Positions 41,901 to 56,900 are shown, counted from the stretch's first letter. The stretch: 64,000 bases of DNA from Candidula unifasciata (GCA_905116865.2 CAJHNH020008013.1:137690-201689); one strand, 5' to 3'. Notes: a model not told the origin generated them from the sequence alone. Numbers and translations are program-made.

Positions 41901-44900
41901 TCAATTGGGGGATAAAGGGTACAAGAAGACAAATTAGAGAATATAACTACTAGAAAATGTGTGTAGTGTTGGCTGGAAATATTGCAAGTAGAAGCATAGG
42001 GATCTTGCCATATACTGAAGGGGGCGCCACCTAACAAAGTTTTGAGATCACTGCTTTAAAGAGACAAGGTGTTAAAAATTATCCAGTGATGATTGTGAAA
42101 TTGTAACCTTCACTATCCTTCAAGAACAACAAGTTTAAATAGGGCTGAAGCCATACAAGAGCACTATACAGGAGGATAAAAAAAAAATATTAAAGTTATA
42201 TAGAACTGATGTGGTCTACATCTACATGCTGAGGGATACACTGAGGAAGGGAGTCAGACACTTATGGACTCAGTGGTTTGGTGTACAGTGAGATGGATTT
42301 ATCGGCTTAGAAGCTAGTCTTTCTCGTGTTTGGCCCAATTATTTCAGCTAGAGAATAAAAGTACTCTTTGGCACATCAGTCATATAGTGCTAGACCTATA
42401 TTTTTATAGACCTTTCAGGAGTTGGGTGACCTAGTCAGTTTAATGCTACCAGCCCTAACTTCCCAGGGCATTATTTTGTACCTTTTAGTCTGGTTTCATC
42501 TGGGAGCCAAAGTCAATTTGAACTTTGGGCCAGCGGGCAAGCATGTAGCCACTGCACTAGAGAAATTAATTTCAATTGCCACTTCTCTGTCCTTTGTTAC
42601 ATATCTGTTCATTGTAACAGATTATATTCAGGGAAAAACCTCTTGGGATCTTTTGTTCCTAGTGATGTTCCTGACTATAATTCAGGTTACAATGCTGTGC
42701 TGATAAATAAGCCTTTCTGCTTTGTGAACAGGTTACTGTCATGCACTCAATGCAGGCTGGATACATGGACAAGGCACAGAAGTACACAGACAAGGCTTTA
42801 ATGCAGATAGAAAAACTCAAATGTAAAACTTGATTCTTTTTTCACTTTTCATTTTATATGTATCCAGTCTTAATAATTAATTGTTTCAATGTGTTCTGAA
42901 CCAGGCTTGGTTACTTTAAAATATTATCTGACTGGGATGGACAGGTTGAATGTCTGTAGCATATTGTGAGACCCAAAGACATATTCTTCTGCCTCTTTAG
43001 CATTTCAAGCCCTTGAGGTGCATTGTTGCAAATATCATCCACCTCCATTCCTCTCCATGACTGGCTTTCTTTCCAGTGGTGAATGCATATGTTTGTAGAT
43101 TTGCATGTATATTATCTTATCACTGTCTTCTTGAGCTACTCCCATTCTGATAAAACTCTTTTGTGTACACAGTTTTTGTCTCTCTGTTATCTTCAGTTCT
43201 CTCTGTATACCACAAACATTGCATCCCATTAGTCTTCTTGATGCCAGTAACTAGTTTTGATTTAAACATTATGAATGTCATTGACGCTTCTCTGTCTCTG
43301 TGTGTGATGGGTCCAAAGATTCATTTAAGTTGGGTTTCAGAAGTTTATAACCATGCTTTGTCTCTTTTAGTTTTAGTTTTCAGAAGTTTATAACCAGGCT
43401 TTGTCTCTTTTAGTTTTAGTTTTCAGAAGTTTATAACCAGGCTTTGTCTCTTTTAGTTTTAGTTTTCAGAAGTTTATAACCAGGCTTTGTCTCTTTTAGT
43501 TTTAGTTTTCAGAAGTTTATAACCAGGCTTTGTCTCTTTTAGTTTTAGTTTTCAGAAGTTTATAACCAGGCTTTGTCTCTTTTAGTTTTAGTTTTCAGAA
43601 GTTTATAACCAGGCTTTGTCTCTTTTAGTTTTAGTTTTCAGAACCATCTAAGGTAATTAGTTTTATCACTGTTTTATATTTTGTGATCTAAGACATTATA
43701 TTGATTGATAAAGTAGATAAACTTTATATAATTAAAGAATTATAGTGTGAGTAAAAAAAATAGCAAAGTCAATCAGTACTGCCAGAATGAAACAGCATCA
43801 GCCTAAAATGACTGCTAAACTTTTGACAGGCATGGACTTATCACACTTGTTTGTCCTAGGACTATTCCTTGCTTGAAAATCATTGTCTGCTTCGTCAGAC
43901 TGCACATATGGACTTAGCCAACAAACTTGAATATTTCATTCAATGGCCGTCTGTACAGCAAGTTAAAATATATGCACTAGCCCATTTAAGTAACATTAAA
44001 CTCCAGGGTGTATAAGAATGAATATTTCCTACCCCTTTTACCCTAACACCAGATTAATTTATCAGTAGAAATCACCCGATAGATCATAAAATCAATGATT
44101 GCAATAAGAAGGAGCACGGCTTCCATCAGATCTTGTCATCACTAATAAACAGCTTGAAGATGCAAATCAGCAAAAACAATAAACAAAAAAGTTATCTTCG
44201 GAGGAGTAAACAAATGACAGTCTCAGAGCGTGATTATCATTCATGTTTTTATTTAAAGACAAGATGAGAAAGACTGATTAAAATTAAAATGATTGTTCTT
44301 TATTTTAGACATTTCCAAGTCCACATTTGCAGTTGTCTGAGTTGGTTTCTGTGTAAGAATGTTGAACATGTTTTGCTTACTAACTTACACTCAGTACATT
44401 TTGCACAAGGATACCTGAACTATTTGAAGAACAAAGCAGCCTAATTAAATAAGAGGCAGAGTGGAAATGCAATGTCGTAAACAAACAGTGGTCAAAGAGT
44501 TTATGCAGAATTAATAGAGTTACTACTAATTACTACTCTGCAATACCTGATTTTATCTGCAGGCAATTTGGCAACAGACTGCTTTGTGTTGATTCTGACA
44601 GGCGTGGGAAAAGTAGATGGTTCAGATGGCAGCGGCAGACTACTGAACGTAAAATTATGTTGTAAAATCACAAACAGTCAACACATGCTGAGAATGGATT
44701 GAATTTGTCCAGTAAAGGATATGCAACTAACTTTCCTATGAAGGATATGCAACTAACTTTCCTATGAAGGATATGCAACTAACTTTCCTATAAAGGATAT
44801 GCAACTAACTTTTCTGTAAAGGATATGCAACTAACTTTCATGTAAAGGACATGCAACTAACTATATTAGCTAAGTATTAAAGTGTTTAGTTGTTCTATTT

Positions 44901-47900
44901 CAGTTATGGACAGCAATCCTTTGTTGTCATCATTTCAACTCATGCTTCTGGAACACATCATCATGTGTCGTCTCATTATGGGCAACAAATCCAATGCAAT
45001 TCATGAGGTATGGTTAACTTATGATGTTTATGATCTGTACACTTTTTTGCCTCTGGGTATTGAGTGTGCCTGCTGACAGTGAAAGACTGAAAACTCATGG
45101 AAAAGACATGACCAGTCTAGGCCTTCATTCCAGTCTGTCCGTATGCTCTGTCCTGAATTTCAACCTCGTTAAAATATTCAAATGGATGTAAAATTCACGT
45201 TCTATCCATATGAGTTCCAGGGCTATCTATTTTTTGGGGGCGAGGGGTGGGAAGAATATGCCCACTGCTTCCAAGCCTGTTGTAGAAGACCACTAATGAG
45301 GAGTTTGTTGAGATCAGATGTGTTGGGCCAAAAGGGGCTGATATGATAGAATAGCTGTAAAAACAACATGACATGCCAAATGCCCTTTAAGGGTAATAAT
45401 AAGCTGTACATTTTTTGTTTAACTTGTCCCCCTTCTGGAAACACAGCCTAAAAGATTAACACCCAATGACTCAAAGATCACCTTTTAGGATGCAAATCTC
45501 AGACAAGCAAATCCCATAGATGCCCTTCAGTCGTATAAAACACTCATTTTGGGATACCCTACATTTATGTGGTAACCTAAGGTTTTAAAATAACTTATAA
45601 TCTGTGTTTTATGGAGAAATAAATACTTCACATCATTTTTAATCTGTATATTATGATGAAACAAATATTCACAACATTTATAATCTGTATATTATGGAGA
45701 AACAAATACTTTACATTTATAAACTGTACAATTTAGAAAAAATTAATTATATATTGTGACGAGTGAAAGCTTGCCGTACAGTGTGACGTGCTGTAAAGGC
45801 TGCGTGGTGATGTGCGGCGTACCAAAGGTGAATAAGGGCGTCGCAATGTAACAAATGGCATCAACAACTTAATATGCCACTGGCCAAGTGTAACACAACA
45901 TGAATGTTGAAGCTTCCAAACGTAGCGGAACAAGAACTCTCTTTAAAGGTTCCATTTGTGTATTGACAATAGCAATGATCAACACAAGGATAAAATATGC
46001 AATTAATAATCCAGACTCATCCAAACACATCATTACAAGCCCGCTCGTACATCCATGGACTGATAAATTCTCACGACGTGTTGCAGTCCGACCTTGAGAT
46101 CCAGACAGTCGTCTGTTCCGCAGTTTGAATAAGGTAATGTAAGTATACCGGCTTCCTTCCGAACTGTGACAATATACCAGCTTTCTGCTGAGGTTTATAT
46201 TGGAGTCCCGGGGTAAAACTTCCTCAAGGATCCAACTGTATACGTCTGCTTCCGTGGAATCCAGGGGTAAAGCGTCCTCAAGAATCCACATGTCCGTCTC
46301 CTTCGGACTGTAAACATCAACTGCCTTTTGTGGCATCCAGGGGTAAAGCATCCTCAAGGATCCAACTTGATTATCATTCCTTCCGTGGCATCCTGGGGTA
46401 AAGCATCCTCGAGGATCCACACCAAGGCCAGACCACACGTCCGCCTTGGTCAAACTTCGACTTTCATTTCCTAGAATACAATCCCTTCACAACCTGATGT
46501 ATTGTTTTGACGTCCTATTTGCTCACTCAGTACTGGTGCGTTCTAGTGCACATTCGCACGTGACATATATAAAGCCACTAAAATGTTCTAACTAGATTGT
46601 AAGAATGTAACCTGTTTTTTTGGTCATAATTATTATACAGGGTGACACAAAATTAGCAACGGAGTTTGAAATGACTTTTTAGATTTTGCAATGTGGAAAA
46701 TGGTGTAAATCTTTTCTTAGGATTCTGTGCAGTGACCTCACTATTCTTACCTGAGCAGACACCTTTGGTGCAGTATTATGGGGGTCCTTCTCAACACTTT
46801 TCCAACTGTGTAGGAATCTTGCGTCACTTTGTGCAGGATTTGAACGTACAGACCCTGGGAAATCTTTAACTGCACATTGTCACTGAAAATGTTCCACTGA
46901 ATGTCGGACATTCACTTCTGAGGTGCATTTGGCACGTTAGAATGATGACAATATGCCTGTTTGGTCTGTATTATTGAGTGGTTATTTTCAGTATAGAGTT
47001 CTACAGTTTTTATTCTTTGACTAGTAGTGCAGTGTTCCATATCTAATCTACGAAGTGTGCTTCACAATATCTGGAAAGAAACAAAGAAGCTATTATTTCA
47101 AACCAGGTTACTGTTTTTGCACGCCATCTTGTACTACACATTTTGTAATATAGATATTTTCATGTTTGAGTCTTTTTTTCTTCTATTTTCACTATTTCCC
47201 AATCATTTTAGGTGAAATTTGTGATTGTAGATATTTTCAGCCATTAGTTTTTTTTCTTCTGTTCACTCAGATTTTCCAAGCATGTTACGTTTGCCAGCAA
47301 CAACCTAGATTGTTCACCACTCACGGGGCACAGATTCATACACTAATTGTAAGTATCTTGTACATTTTGTTGTTGTTGTTTACTTTTTATATCCATGTAT
47401 AAATTGCTCCATAGTTTCTATTTGCGACTTAGGGGTTTTGAACTCAGTTTAATAATTTTGAGATGACAGTGTTTAAAGTCAGCTGTTGCAGATTTGGTAG
47501 CAGACTACTTTACATTGATTTCAACAAAGGTATGCGCTTCAAACCGTCCAGAAAGAATTGACAAACTACAAAATGTAATATTGCCCAGTAAAACCACAAA
47601 CAGCCAAACTTCTATGTTGGTTTGCAGGATGCTGTAAAGCAGTGGTTCTCAACCTTCCGATTGCTGTGACCCTTTAACACAGTTCCTCTTGTTGTATCGA
47701 CCCCCAACCAGACAATTATTTTCGTTGCTATTTCATAACCTCAAAGAATATGTGTTTTCCGATGGTCTTAGGCTACCCAAAAAAGGTTTGTGACTCATAG
47801 GTTAAGAACAGCTGCTGTAAAGGATGTGCAAGTAACTTTAAAAAAAAACAGTTGGTGACTTATTGCAGTAATCACCATGAGGCCACAGCTCATGGATAGT

Positions 47901-50900
47901 GACCATAAGAGTATAAACATATTTGAGCCAGGGCAGCAAAATGGTTTTACTGGCTCACCAACATTGTAGTGATTGCACAGATATATTTTCTTACTATATG
48001 CAGCTGTAGGGTCAACTCAGTCTCTTGGGATATTTGTTGGCAGTTTATCTACAAGGAAAAGGTCGTGTGGAAGGACGCTGGTGATCTGACCTCAGACTTT
48101 CATGTTATTGTTTACATGAAACTATCACAGCTCATCCATTTCTGTGGAGGTTTTGGCTGTGGACCACATTTACTTTTTATATATATAGTCTTTTGGATTG
48201 TATTGTCAAGTACATGACGATCCTTTTGTGCCATTTATCTGCCATGTAGTAAAAACTAAAAGGAAACTAAAGTACCCTGTTCATGCCAGAGTTGTATTGG
48301 GCATATGATGCTAAACTTTTATTTTTATCAACCATTTAGGCCCTCGAAGTATGATGTGGTTAATAACACAACCAGCCAGGGCAGTTAATTCATCCATTCC
48401 ATTCTTATGCAATTCCTTTGATATTTTGGGTGGAATACAGTCAGCACAGTTTTCTGTGTGGGTTCATAGGCCCCATTTGAGGAATAAAATGTATCCACTG
48501 CTCCCTAACGGTAACAAGCATGGTGTAAATGGCGAATAATTAAGGGGTTTGCTGAAACTGGATATTTTGGGTCAGATGACGCAGATATCACAGCTGCAAA
48601 GCTCAGTATAACATTCCTGTCCTTCTTTTAAGGGTGAACACAGACAAAGAAGTAAATGTCAACTACAGTTCCGTTGTTTGTGAAAATACATATTTTGATG
48701 TAATCTGATGTGACGTTAGAGTCCTTGAATGTATCTGAAGTGTATTAATTTATAAAATCCTCTTTCAGGGTCTGTATGCAATGTCTATGAACTGTATGGA
48801 AGCAGCAGAAGCTCAATTTAAAACAGCTTTAAAGGTACGTATAGCACTGATATATGATTGACATTGGCTATGATTGCATTCAGAAAAAGAAGGATTGTTG
48901 TTGTGTAGTATTTTTACATTTTAAATGTTGTTAATTATCTGGGCAGACTGGCTTAGTTCCTCATACATTTTATTATCTCCTGAGTTCAACCGAGATAAAT
49001 GTTGATATCAGCATCCATTTGTATTTTATGGATTCTTCATACTGGATTTGCTCAAGAAACTTTTAACCTTTAGCACCCCGCAGTCGAGTATATTGGACTT
49101 CCGCCGCCCACCTCGTAGCATCCCACAGTCGAGTATACTCGACATCTATATATGGTTGGGGAATACGAAGCCTAAACGGAGCTACGCGTGTGACGTCACT
49201 TGAAAACTATAAATAACTATTCTAGAGTGGTTTCACTTCCTCTTTGTCTGTTTTGATTGCTAGGAGGCCGAGAGTAGGCTTGTGTGATCAATTTTTCTGA
49301 GCTAATTCGAGATCCATCACCATCCTTCGAAATGGAAGCCATTTATTCTGAAATCTTCATGGATTCTGACGATGAGATTTTGGGTGTTACTGCAGCCGAT
49401 ATCAGTCGCGAAGTTGATATGTCTGGAGACGTAAGGGAAGGTAGTTCTGTTTCCAGTGTGTCAGATTCCTCGGATGAGGAAGACGAGGTGGTAAGTGGTC
49501 GTGCTCCCTCTGGTTACAACCATTCTTGGCTTCGCGACTTCTCTGAAGTTGTGGGGCCTATAGGCCTACCTGATAATATTAGTGAGGTCGACATGTTTCA
49601 ATGTATGCAGAAATCATTTCTTTATTTCAGTTTAAATAATTATGCAAAACTATTCAAAAACCAAAAAGTTATTGTGTTTTCCATGTTTCCTCCATAAAAA
49701 ACGCGAAATGTGAAAAAATAAGGTGGGAAGCAAGGGAAATAATTTGAATTTTTATTGTGGGGTGCTAAAGGTTAATATTAGGTAGCAGAATTATGTTTCT
49801 ACAGCTTTTAAAAGTGTACGCTGGAAACAGTCTGACAGCATGAAATCCAGTTGTAGCTCAATCCAGCCTTTCTTTGTTGCAGGCTGAGGTAAACATTGTT
49901 TGGTGAGAAATTAGACACTAGTAAAAGATATATACAAAAGTAAACAAGTTGGCAGGTTGTAAAGTTGTTCCATAGCTCTGCACTGAGATGTTGTACAAGG
50001 GATGTATTAACTCTTTCGGAACCAGGTGGTTTAATGGGAGGCTTGTGAAATTAGAGGTAACTGATGAAAAGAAAATTATGGATCAGTTACATTCACAGTG
50101 GCAGTATATACAGTGGTAGTGATCACTTCTGGAAGCCAGATTTCTTTGGTATGTTATTGCCAAAACATATATCAAATGTCAGCCTATGGATCATGCTGAT
50201 ATTATTAATGCCCTCAGAGAAATGGGAAGGATAGAGAGCTTTGGTAGAAGTGAATCCACATCACTCGCCAGAATGGCAGACTTGGGAATTAAAATTGGCA
50301 TAGCAAAAAACGAGATGCACGCCAGAAGTCTTGTTAATCAACATAGAACTGGCACTATTAGCCATCGGACGTTGGGGTTCATACCGAGGGGAGGATCTGA
50401 GCACCTATGGACATGTTCGGAGTGCAATGATGATAACCCAACTAACAAACTAACTAACTGCCAAATAACTAACACAAAAATATGAGAGGGCACATTATTC
50501 TGTGGAGTAAAATCACGGGGTAGAGTAACTGACACAACAGCATTGCTTTGGATGGATAGTTAAAGAATCATGCACCATGTGAAAATCACTGGTTTGATTT
50601 TGCAGCTAATGTTTTCTTTGGAGAGGAACGGCTAGTGAAATGGTTAGAACGCTGGGTTTCCTAGTGGGAGACAAGGGTTAGGATCCTTTGTAAGGTTTAG
50701 AATTTTTTTTTTCTGTTAGGGGTGAGATAAAATCCTAACCTGCTTTGTTTGTGGCGACAGCATCACACCAGGGGGACCCCCCCCCCCCCAGTTTTATCTT
50801 TTATTACATACGTGGTAGGTTATATAGTGTTACTAGTCTGTTGAAGTTCTAGTATAGGCCCTGGTGAGGCACAAGAAACATAACAGTCAAAACGATAATC

Positions 50901-53900
50901 ATGCAAAACAAAAAGACTGCTATTACTGCCTGTATTTACCACTTGTGCAGTGTAAGCCGGGAGGGTGTGGGGGTCTTTGAGCTTATGGATTTATGGTTAG
51001 AAATTTATTTTCGCCCCAAACAGGGAAAAAATATCACAACCTTACCGAGGAATCAAACCTCAGTCTTTCACATGAGAGCACATCATTCTTAACCGCTCGG
51101 CCAGCCACTCTTCTAACATAAGTAAAAGTAAAGGACCCTTTTCCACACCCTTAGGCATGTTGGTTATATAGTGCTAGACCTGTATCTTTATTTAGACCTA
51201 TCGGAACATGGTGGATGAAATGATCAACATCACGCTGGCCATCTTTACTTCCAAGGACTTTAACTGGTACCCATTTTAGGCTCAATTAACCTGGGAGCCA
51301 AGGCAGGCTTTTTTTGAAGAAAAAAATGTGATGGTTCAGATTTGAACCCGCCACCTTCAGGCCCAGAGATGAGCATCTAGCCTCTACACCATGGCAGCTC
51401 ACTCTGACTTAACAGTAGGGCACAGTAATTCAATGACTGGTTTTTGGGAGATCTAAGATAATATTAGCCTGTATGATTTGATGATCACAACCAGTGTGGG
51501 TTGCAGGGCCCCATTTGGGGTGGGGGGGGGGGGGGGGAGGAAATAGGCTGTCACTGCTCCTTCACAGATGTGTCATAAAAGTCTTTATAGTGCAGCCGAG
51601 CTGCAAACCACAACTGAACAGGCCAATTGCCATTTTATGAGTTGCTGCAGAAGAAGTAGAATAACAACAGTGGATTGGCTATTGAGATTTTAAATAACCA
51701 TTGGGACTGTAAGTGCAAAACTAGCTTGAAACTGAAAGAATAAAGTATGTATAGTAATAACAATGGGTAATGAAATATTCTTAAAAAATTTCTGAAACAG
51801 CTCCTAAAATAACAAATGTGTGGTTTTAATATATGCCCGAATGCAACCAGTTCCCAAAAAAATGTATTTATAATAATCTTTGTTGCTGAATAATGGATTG
51901 TCATAAAGTGAAGATGAGAAACCATTGGCTGACATCTTGAGAACATGTCAGAGATCCAGTTTTGTTGTTGTTTCCAAATTAGATGTTTATTACCATTACT
52001 AGGGAATATATCTTTGTGATTTCATGCCTTTTCTCTAGTGTTGAAGCGGCTGACAATAATCAGAGCAGCTTTAATGTCAAATAAAACCCTTTTGCCCAAT
52101 AAGAGTCTTTAAAAAATTAGCCTTTTCCATATTATAATTCTCTGCAACTCTACCCTAAAAAAAAAAATTGTTAAGGAGAAGAAGTAGAAGAATTCTTTAG
52201 TCCTGGACAGTTTAAAAAAAAATCCAGGAAGTTGAATCCCTAGACCACTGGGGAGACAGGCGACAGCTTCATTGCGGTGACCAAATGGCAAAAATTTGGT
52301 TGATTTTTATTTTACCTGTTTAGGTTACTGTTTGGGGAAAGGTAGTTTTTTTTTTTTTTTAGGTCAAGGGAAGTAGTCACTAAATACGAATAGGGTGAAG
52401 AAGTAACTGCTTTCTTTTCGGTTGACCATAACAATAGGAGCAAAGTGAATATTTAAATCACGTTGACATTTCAGTTTTTAAAAATAGCTATTTTGTCACC
52501 CCTAATATTATCTCAGTTTTATGAGTGTGTATGTGTAAATATAATCATGCCCAAAAAGAGCAACCCATATGTTTTGAAATGGGCATGGGCTCGAAGACAA
52601 CTTATTACAAACATTAGAAAGAGACAGGCATAATTTTTTGGGTCATATTATGAGAAGAGAGAAACTGGAACATGTTGTTACCACTGGAAAGATCTGGGAA
52701 AAAGCAGAGACAGAGGAAGACAGCATGAGATGATTCGTTACAACCTTTTGTCGGGGCGTGAAGGAATGTCTGATACATGCTGATGAAGATCGCAGATTGA
52801 TGAGGGGCATGATCGTGCATGACAGTCGGCAAAGCAGTTGATGATGATGATAATAAACCATTCCCAGTATGTCTACACACTATGCAGTTGCAGCCAGTAC
52901 AAAAGCTGTTATATAGGTGTTGTGCCCACTGCCCAAAAGACTTCATTTCATTTTTTTTTTAAACAACAGAAAAGCTGGAAAATAGCTTTCTCAGGGCCAT
53001 CAGGGCCTGCCACTTAGCTTGTTCACCACAGTTAACCACTTAACCACTTCATAGCCACATCTAAATACCTGCAGTCTTGTAAAGCCAGAAACAAATGCAT
53101 CCTGTGTTTGTATTGTGACATCCCTATATGTATTTTAGAGTGATCTGTGAGTATTTATGGTCAAATGCTTTAACGCTGGGTTCTCATGCAGGCATATTTG
53201 ATCCTGAGGGGTGGTTTTTTCCTGAGAGACCAAATAAAAACCTAACCTGCACAGTTTATGGCCACAGCACTAGCTAGGCAGCCCTAAATCCTCAAGCTGA
53301 CAACCCCACCCCCTCCCCTTTTTTCCTACACGACTGTAAGTGGTAAATTTAGGCACAACACGGTAAGTATGTAATTGTTGTTTATATGAGGTGCATTTTC
53401 TGTATTTTAGGGAATGTTTGCATATTCTTTAATGTATTTTGACTATTTAGATGACTGGGGCCGCTGACTTAATAACTTTCATCAATTTAAATTTGGCTAT
53501 CGTCTACCTTCGCACCAATCGGCAGACTGAACTGATGGATCTTCTTGAAGCGATTAACCCAGAAACAATTCCAACTGGGTAAGAAACGTAGAACTTTTAG
53601 AAGTGATGTGGGAAGAACATGTAAAACTTTTCAAGAGTGGTGTAAGAAAAAAAGACTCCAGCTGGTTTTGATTATATAAAAAAAAAAGTTTCTTGTCATC
53701 ATTAGTTTAAATGTGGTGGCAACATTTGCAGTTAATAACTGGATTTAAAAGGGACACTAGTATTAATATTAGGTAATTTTCAAAGTGTAATTAAATTTAA
53801 ATGAATAAATGATTCTTGGCTTATTCATTTACTGTTGAAAGATATGCTGAAATGCTAATAATGAAATGCATAGGTCCTGAAAAAGGAAACGGTTAAGATA

Positions 53901-56900
53901 GGGGTAAACTCTAAATATTTCATTGTAGTATGCTGTAATCAAATCAAAAGCAGCCTTACATAGATGTCTTTTATTCAGTTGCATATTTCATTGCTCACTA
54001 AATCTATGACTTAACACCAGCAGCAAACCAGAGTGAATTTTGAGAGCATGCATCTTGTAACATACAGACTGGATTATCTTGCAATCCTTAAAAAAGGCTT
54101 TATGCTGGAGAAAGATTCTAAGAATTGCATAGACCAAGTTGAGTTGAGTCAAGAATTGACATTACAGCACTCGGGCATTCCCATGCATGCTTCATCCTCA
54201 TCTTCAGCAGCCAGCACAGAGTTCTAATACTGATGGTACCTGTCACTGGTATCTGGTTATATGTCCGTCTTGCCTTTCCTCTGAGTGTAGTGAACCGGCA
54301 AGACGCTCTGGTTACACCCAAGTGCCTCGTTCGCTCCTAGCCATAATAATCTTGTTTCATTACTGATTCCATTGCTTTTTCCTCAAAGAGCCTTGACCAC
54401 ATATGCCTTGTCATGTATCAACTCACCACCCAGTGGTACAGATCCAGCCAGTCTGTTTGCCTGTTCATTACCCACTACGATGCCATGGCCTGGAGAAAAG
54501 ATTGCATGGACCAAGAAGAAAAGAAAACTGGACAATGTGGAAGACCTGGACTTGGAAGGAAACACACAGGTCCTATAACCACAAATTAATATAAAATAGT
54601 ATGGTGGCTTTCCTGCATTTTTCACATGGAACGTACAGCTGACAGAAGTATCTGGGCGACCAAGGCATGAACAAGGGAATTCACAGCATAGCAAATAATA
54701 TTGAAAAGAATTTGGATGTATGGCTACAGTAGCTGGTACTTTGTTTGAGCCTGTTAGTGATCTCTGCTGCAAGGAGAACTTAAAAGCAAAAGAAGAATTT
54801 GACAACATATAAGGGTACTGAATAGGCAAGTGTGCATATTGGCAGTAAAAAAAAAAAAAGTAAAGATCCCCTTTCATGCCTTTGACGCATCGGGCATATG
54901 GGAAGAGCACCCCATTTTTTTTACAGACCAATCGGCACTAGGTGGGTAATGTGGTAAGCATTTCGCCGGCCGTCTTTACTTTCCCAAGACATCCATTCTG
55001 GTACCCATTTTAGGCTTGGTCTACCTCCCATACCATTAAAAAAACAACCTTGCAGCTGCAGTGGGTTTTGATCGCGGTACATTGGAATTACGAGTCGGAC
55101 TCGCAACGCCTAAGCCACGGACGCCGCTCATATCATCAGAGTGGTTTTGAATCTTCCCAAGTCTCTCCAGTGTGACCATCTGCTACAGCACGCTCGAGTG
55201 CTGAAGTTATATGCTTGTATAGTACTGAAAATACTAAAGGTACTTGACCAACTGCCAATTGAATGTTGACTTATAGATCTTATATTAATTTATATATTTT
55301 TCCTTTTAATTTTTGTTGTAACAAAATGGCTGGATGTTGTTAAGCCAATTTGTTACATCAAAATGAAAAGAAAAAATATATAAATAAAGAAAATAAATGC
55401 AAATAATAGCTCTGTTTATTACGAACCGTTTACAGATCGCACACATTGAAGGCAGCATCTTATTATGTGAAGGGTTTACAGTACTTTTTCCAGGCAAACT
55501 TTTCTGATGCAAAGTAAGTTTTCAAGAATCTACCATGAAAAGGTTAAATGTCAGTGCATGTTGGCTAACTCAGTTTGATTAAATATTAGGCTATATGTGC
55601 ACTATTGAATGTTCACTAACATTAATTTCATTTAAGGTTGGCTAATTTAAGTTTCATTCAATGTTGCTTAAATTTAGCTTCACAGAATGTTGGCTAACTA
55701 TAGCTTCACAGAATGTTGACTTACTTTATCTTCATTGAGTGTTGGCTAACTTTAGCTGCATTGAATGTTGACTTACTTTAGTTTCATTTAATTTTGACTA
55801 ACTTTAACTTTTTTGACTGTTGGCCAAATTTAAATTTCCTGAATGTTGGTTAAGTTCAGCCTTCATTGAATGTTGACTAATGTTAGCTTTATAGCTTTCT
55901 TATTTAGCCTACTGACTACCAAGCCCCTCAACCCTTGCTATTTCCCAGTTATCACATTTGTTAGTGTCTACTAAAAATGCTATAGCTTCACAATATTTTG
56001 ACAAAAGCTCAATATATTGTGTATTTTAGCACCAAATTGAATAGAGAACATATTTCAAGAATAAGAACTGCATAATCTTGTTTGACATCATACAGACTGA
56101 TACAAATGCCATAGCTTCACAACCATTATAAAAAAACTCAGAATATTTTCATTTTGCACCAAACTGAATGCAATCAATCTCCAAGAATTAAAAACAAATT
56201 GTGTAATCTTGTTGTATATCATCAAAATGTAGCTGTAGATTATTGGAAGAAAAAGGTTACCACATTTTTTTTTTCCCTGACAGCAATTTAAACTGAGACC
56301 ATAGCTTCACAACTATTTAACACAACATCATAATATTTGTCATTTGTTTGTACCAAACCACAGAGGTCAGATTTTCACAATTTAAAAAAAAAAAAAATTG
56401 CCTAATCTTTTTTTTCCATCATCATCATGTGGCTGTACATTGGTGCAACAAAGGCAACCGAAAAATCTGTTCCAAAAACATGCATTGTGGGAATAGCACC
56501 TCATTAAACATTGAGGATTGCATTGTGAAACAATGTTCACTAAACTTTAAGCCCCAAAACTGTAATATACTAACAGAGGCATCTAACAATACACACCTGA
56601 AGCACTAGATGAAACAGTTTACACAAACTTATGTAATATTACACACCTACCTCAAACTGCCACACCACTACTGTAAGCTAAATGTCGTCTCACAGTTTTG
56701 ACATCGATTCTGATGGCAGTTGGTAAGAATGATCAAAGTCACAGTCATCAGACTTCTTCACCTTCACTTTTCCGATTTCAAACAGTCAAGACAATATCCA
56801 ACAGCATCATAAATACTCTCCGAACCAATCCACCATGTTGGCTCTAATGCTCAGCCCATTTATGAAAAAATGCCCCTAATGTGTAATTGACATGTGAGCT

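Noticed and set aside
42422..42703. 93-codon frame with hydrophobic segments, as a membrane protein
   Set aside because: It overlaps an antisense SINE A and plain intron; no ATG-supported, family-like protein.
43338..43645. CRISPR-like array
   Set aside because: Units are contiguous 43-bp tandem repeats without unique spacers, in an animal intron.
51050..51117. Functional tRNA(Leu/Ser) gene on the minus strand
   Set aside because: Box A is excellent, but the arm pairing is not complete and the sequence runs on into a SINE body found elsewhere.
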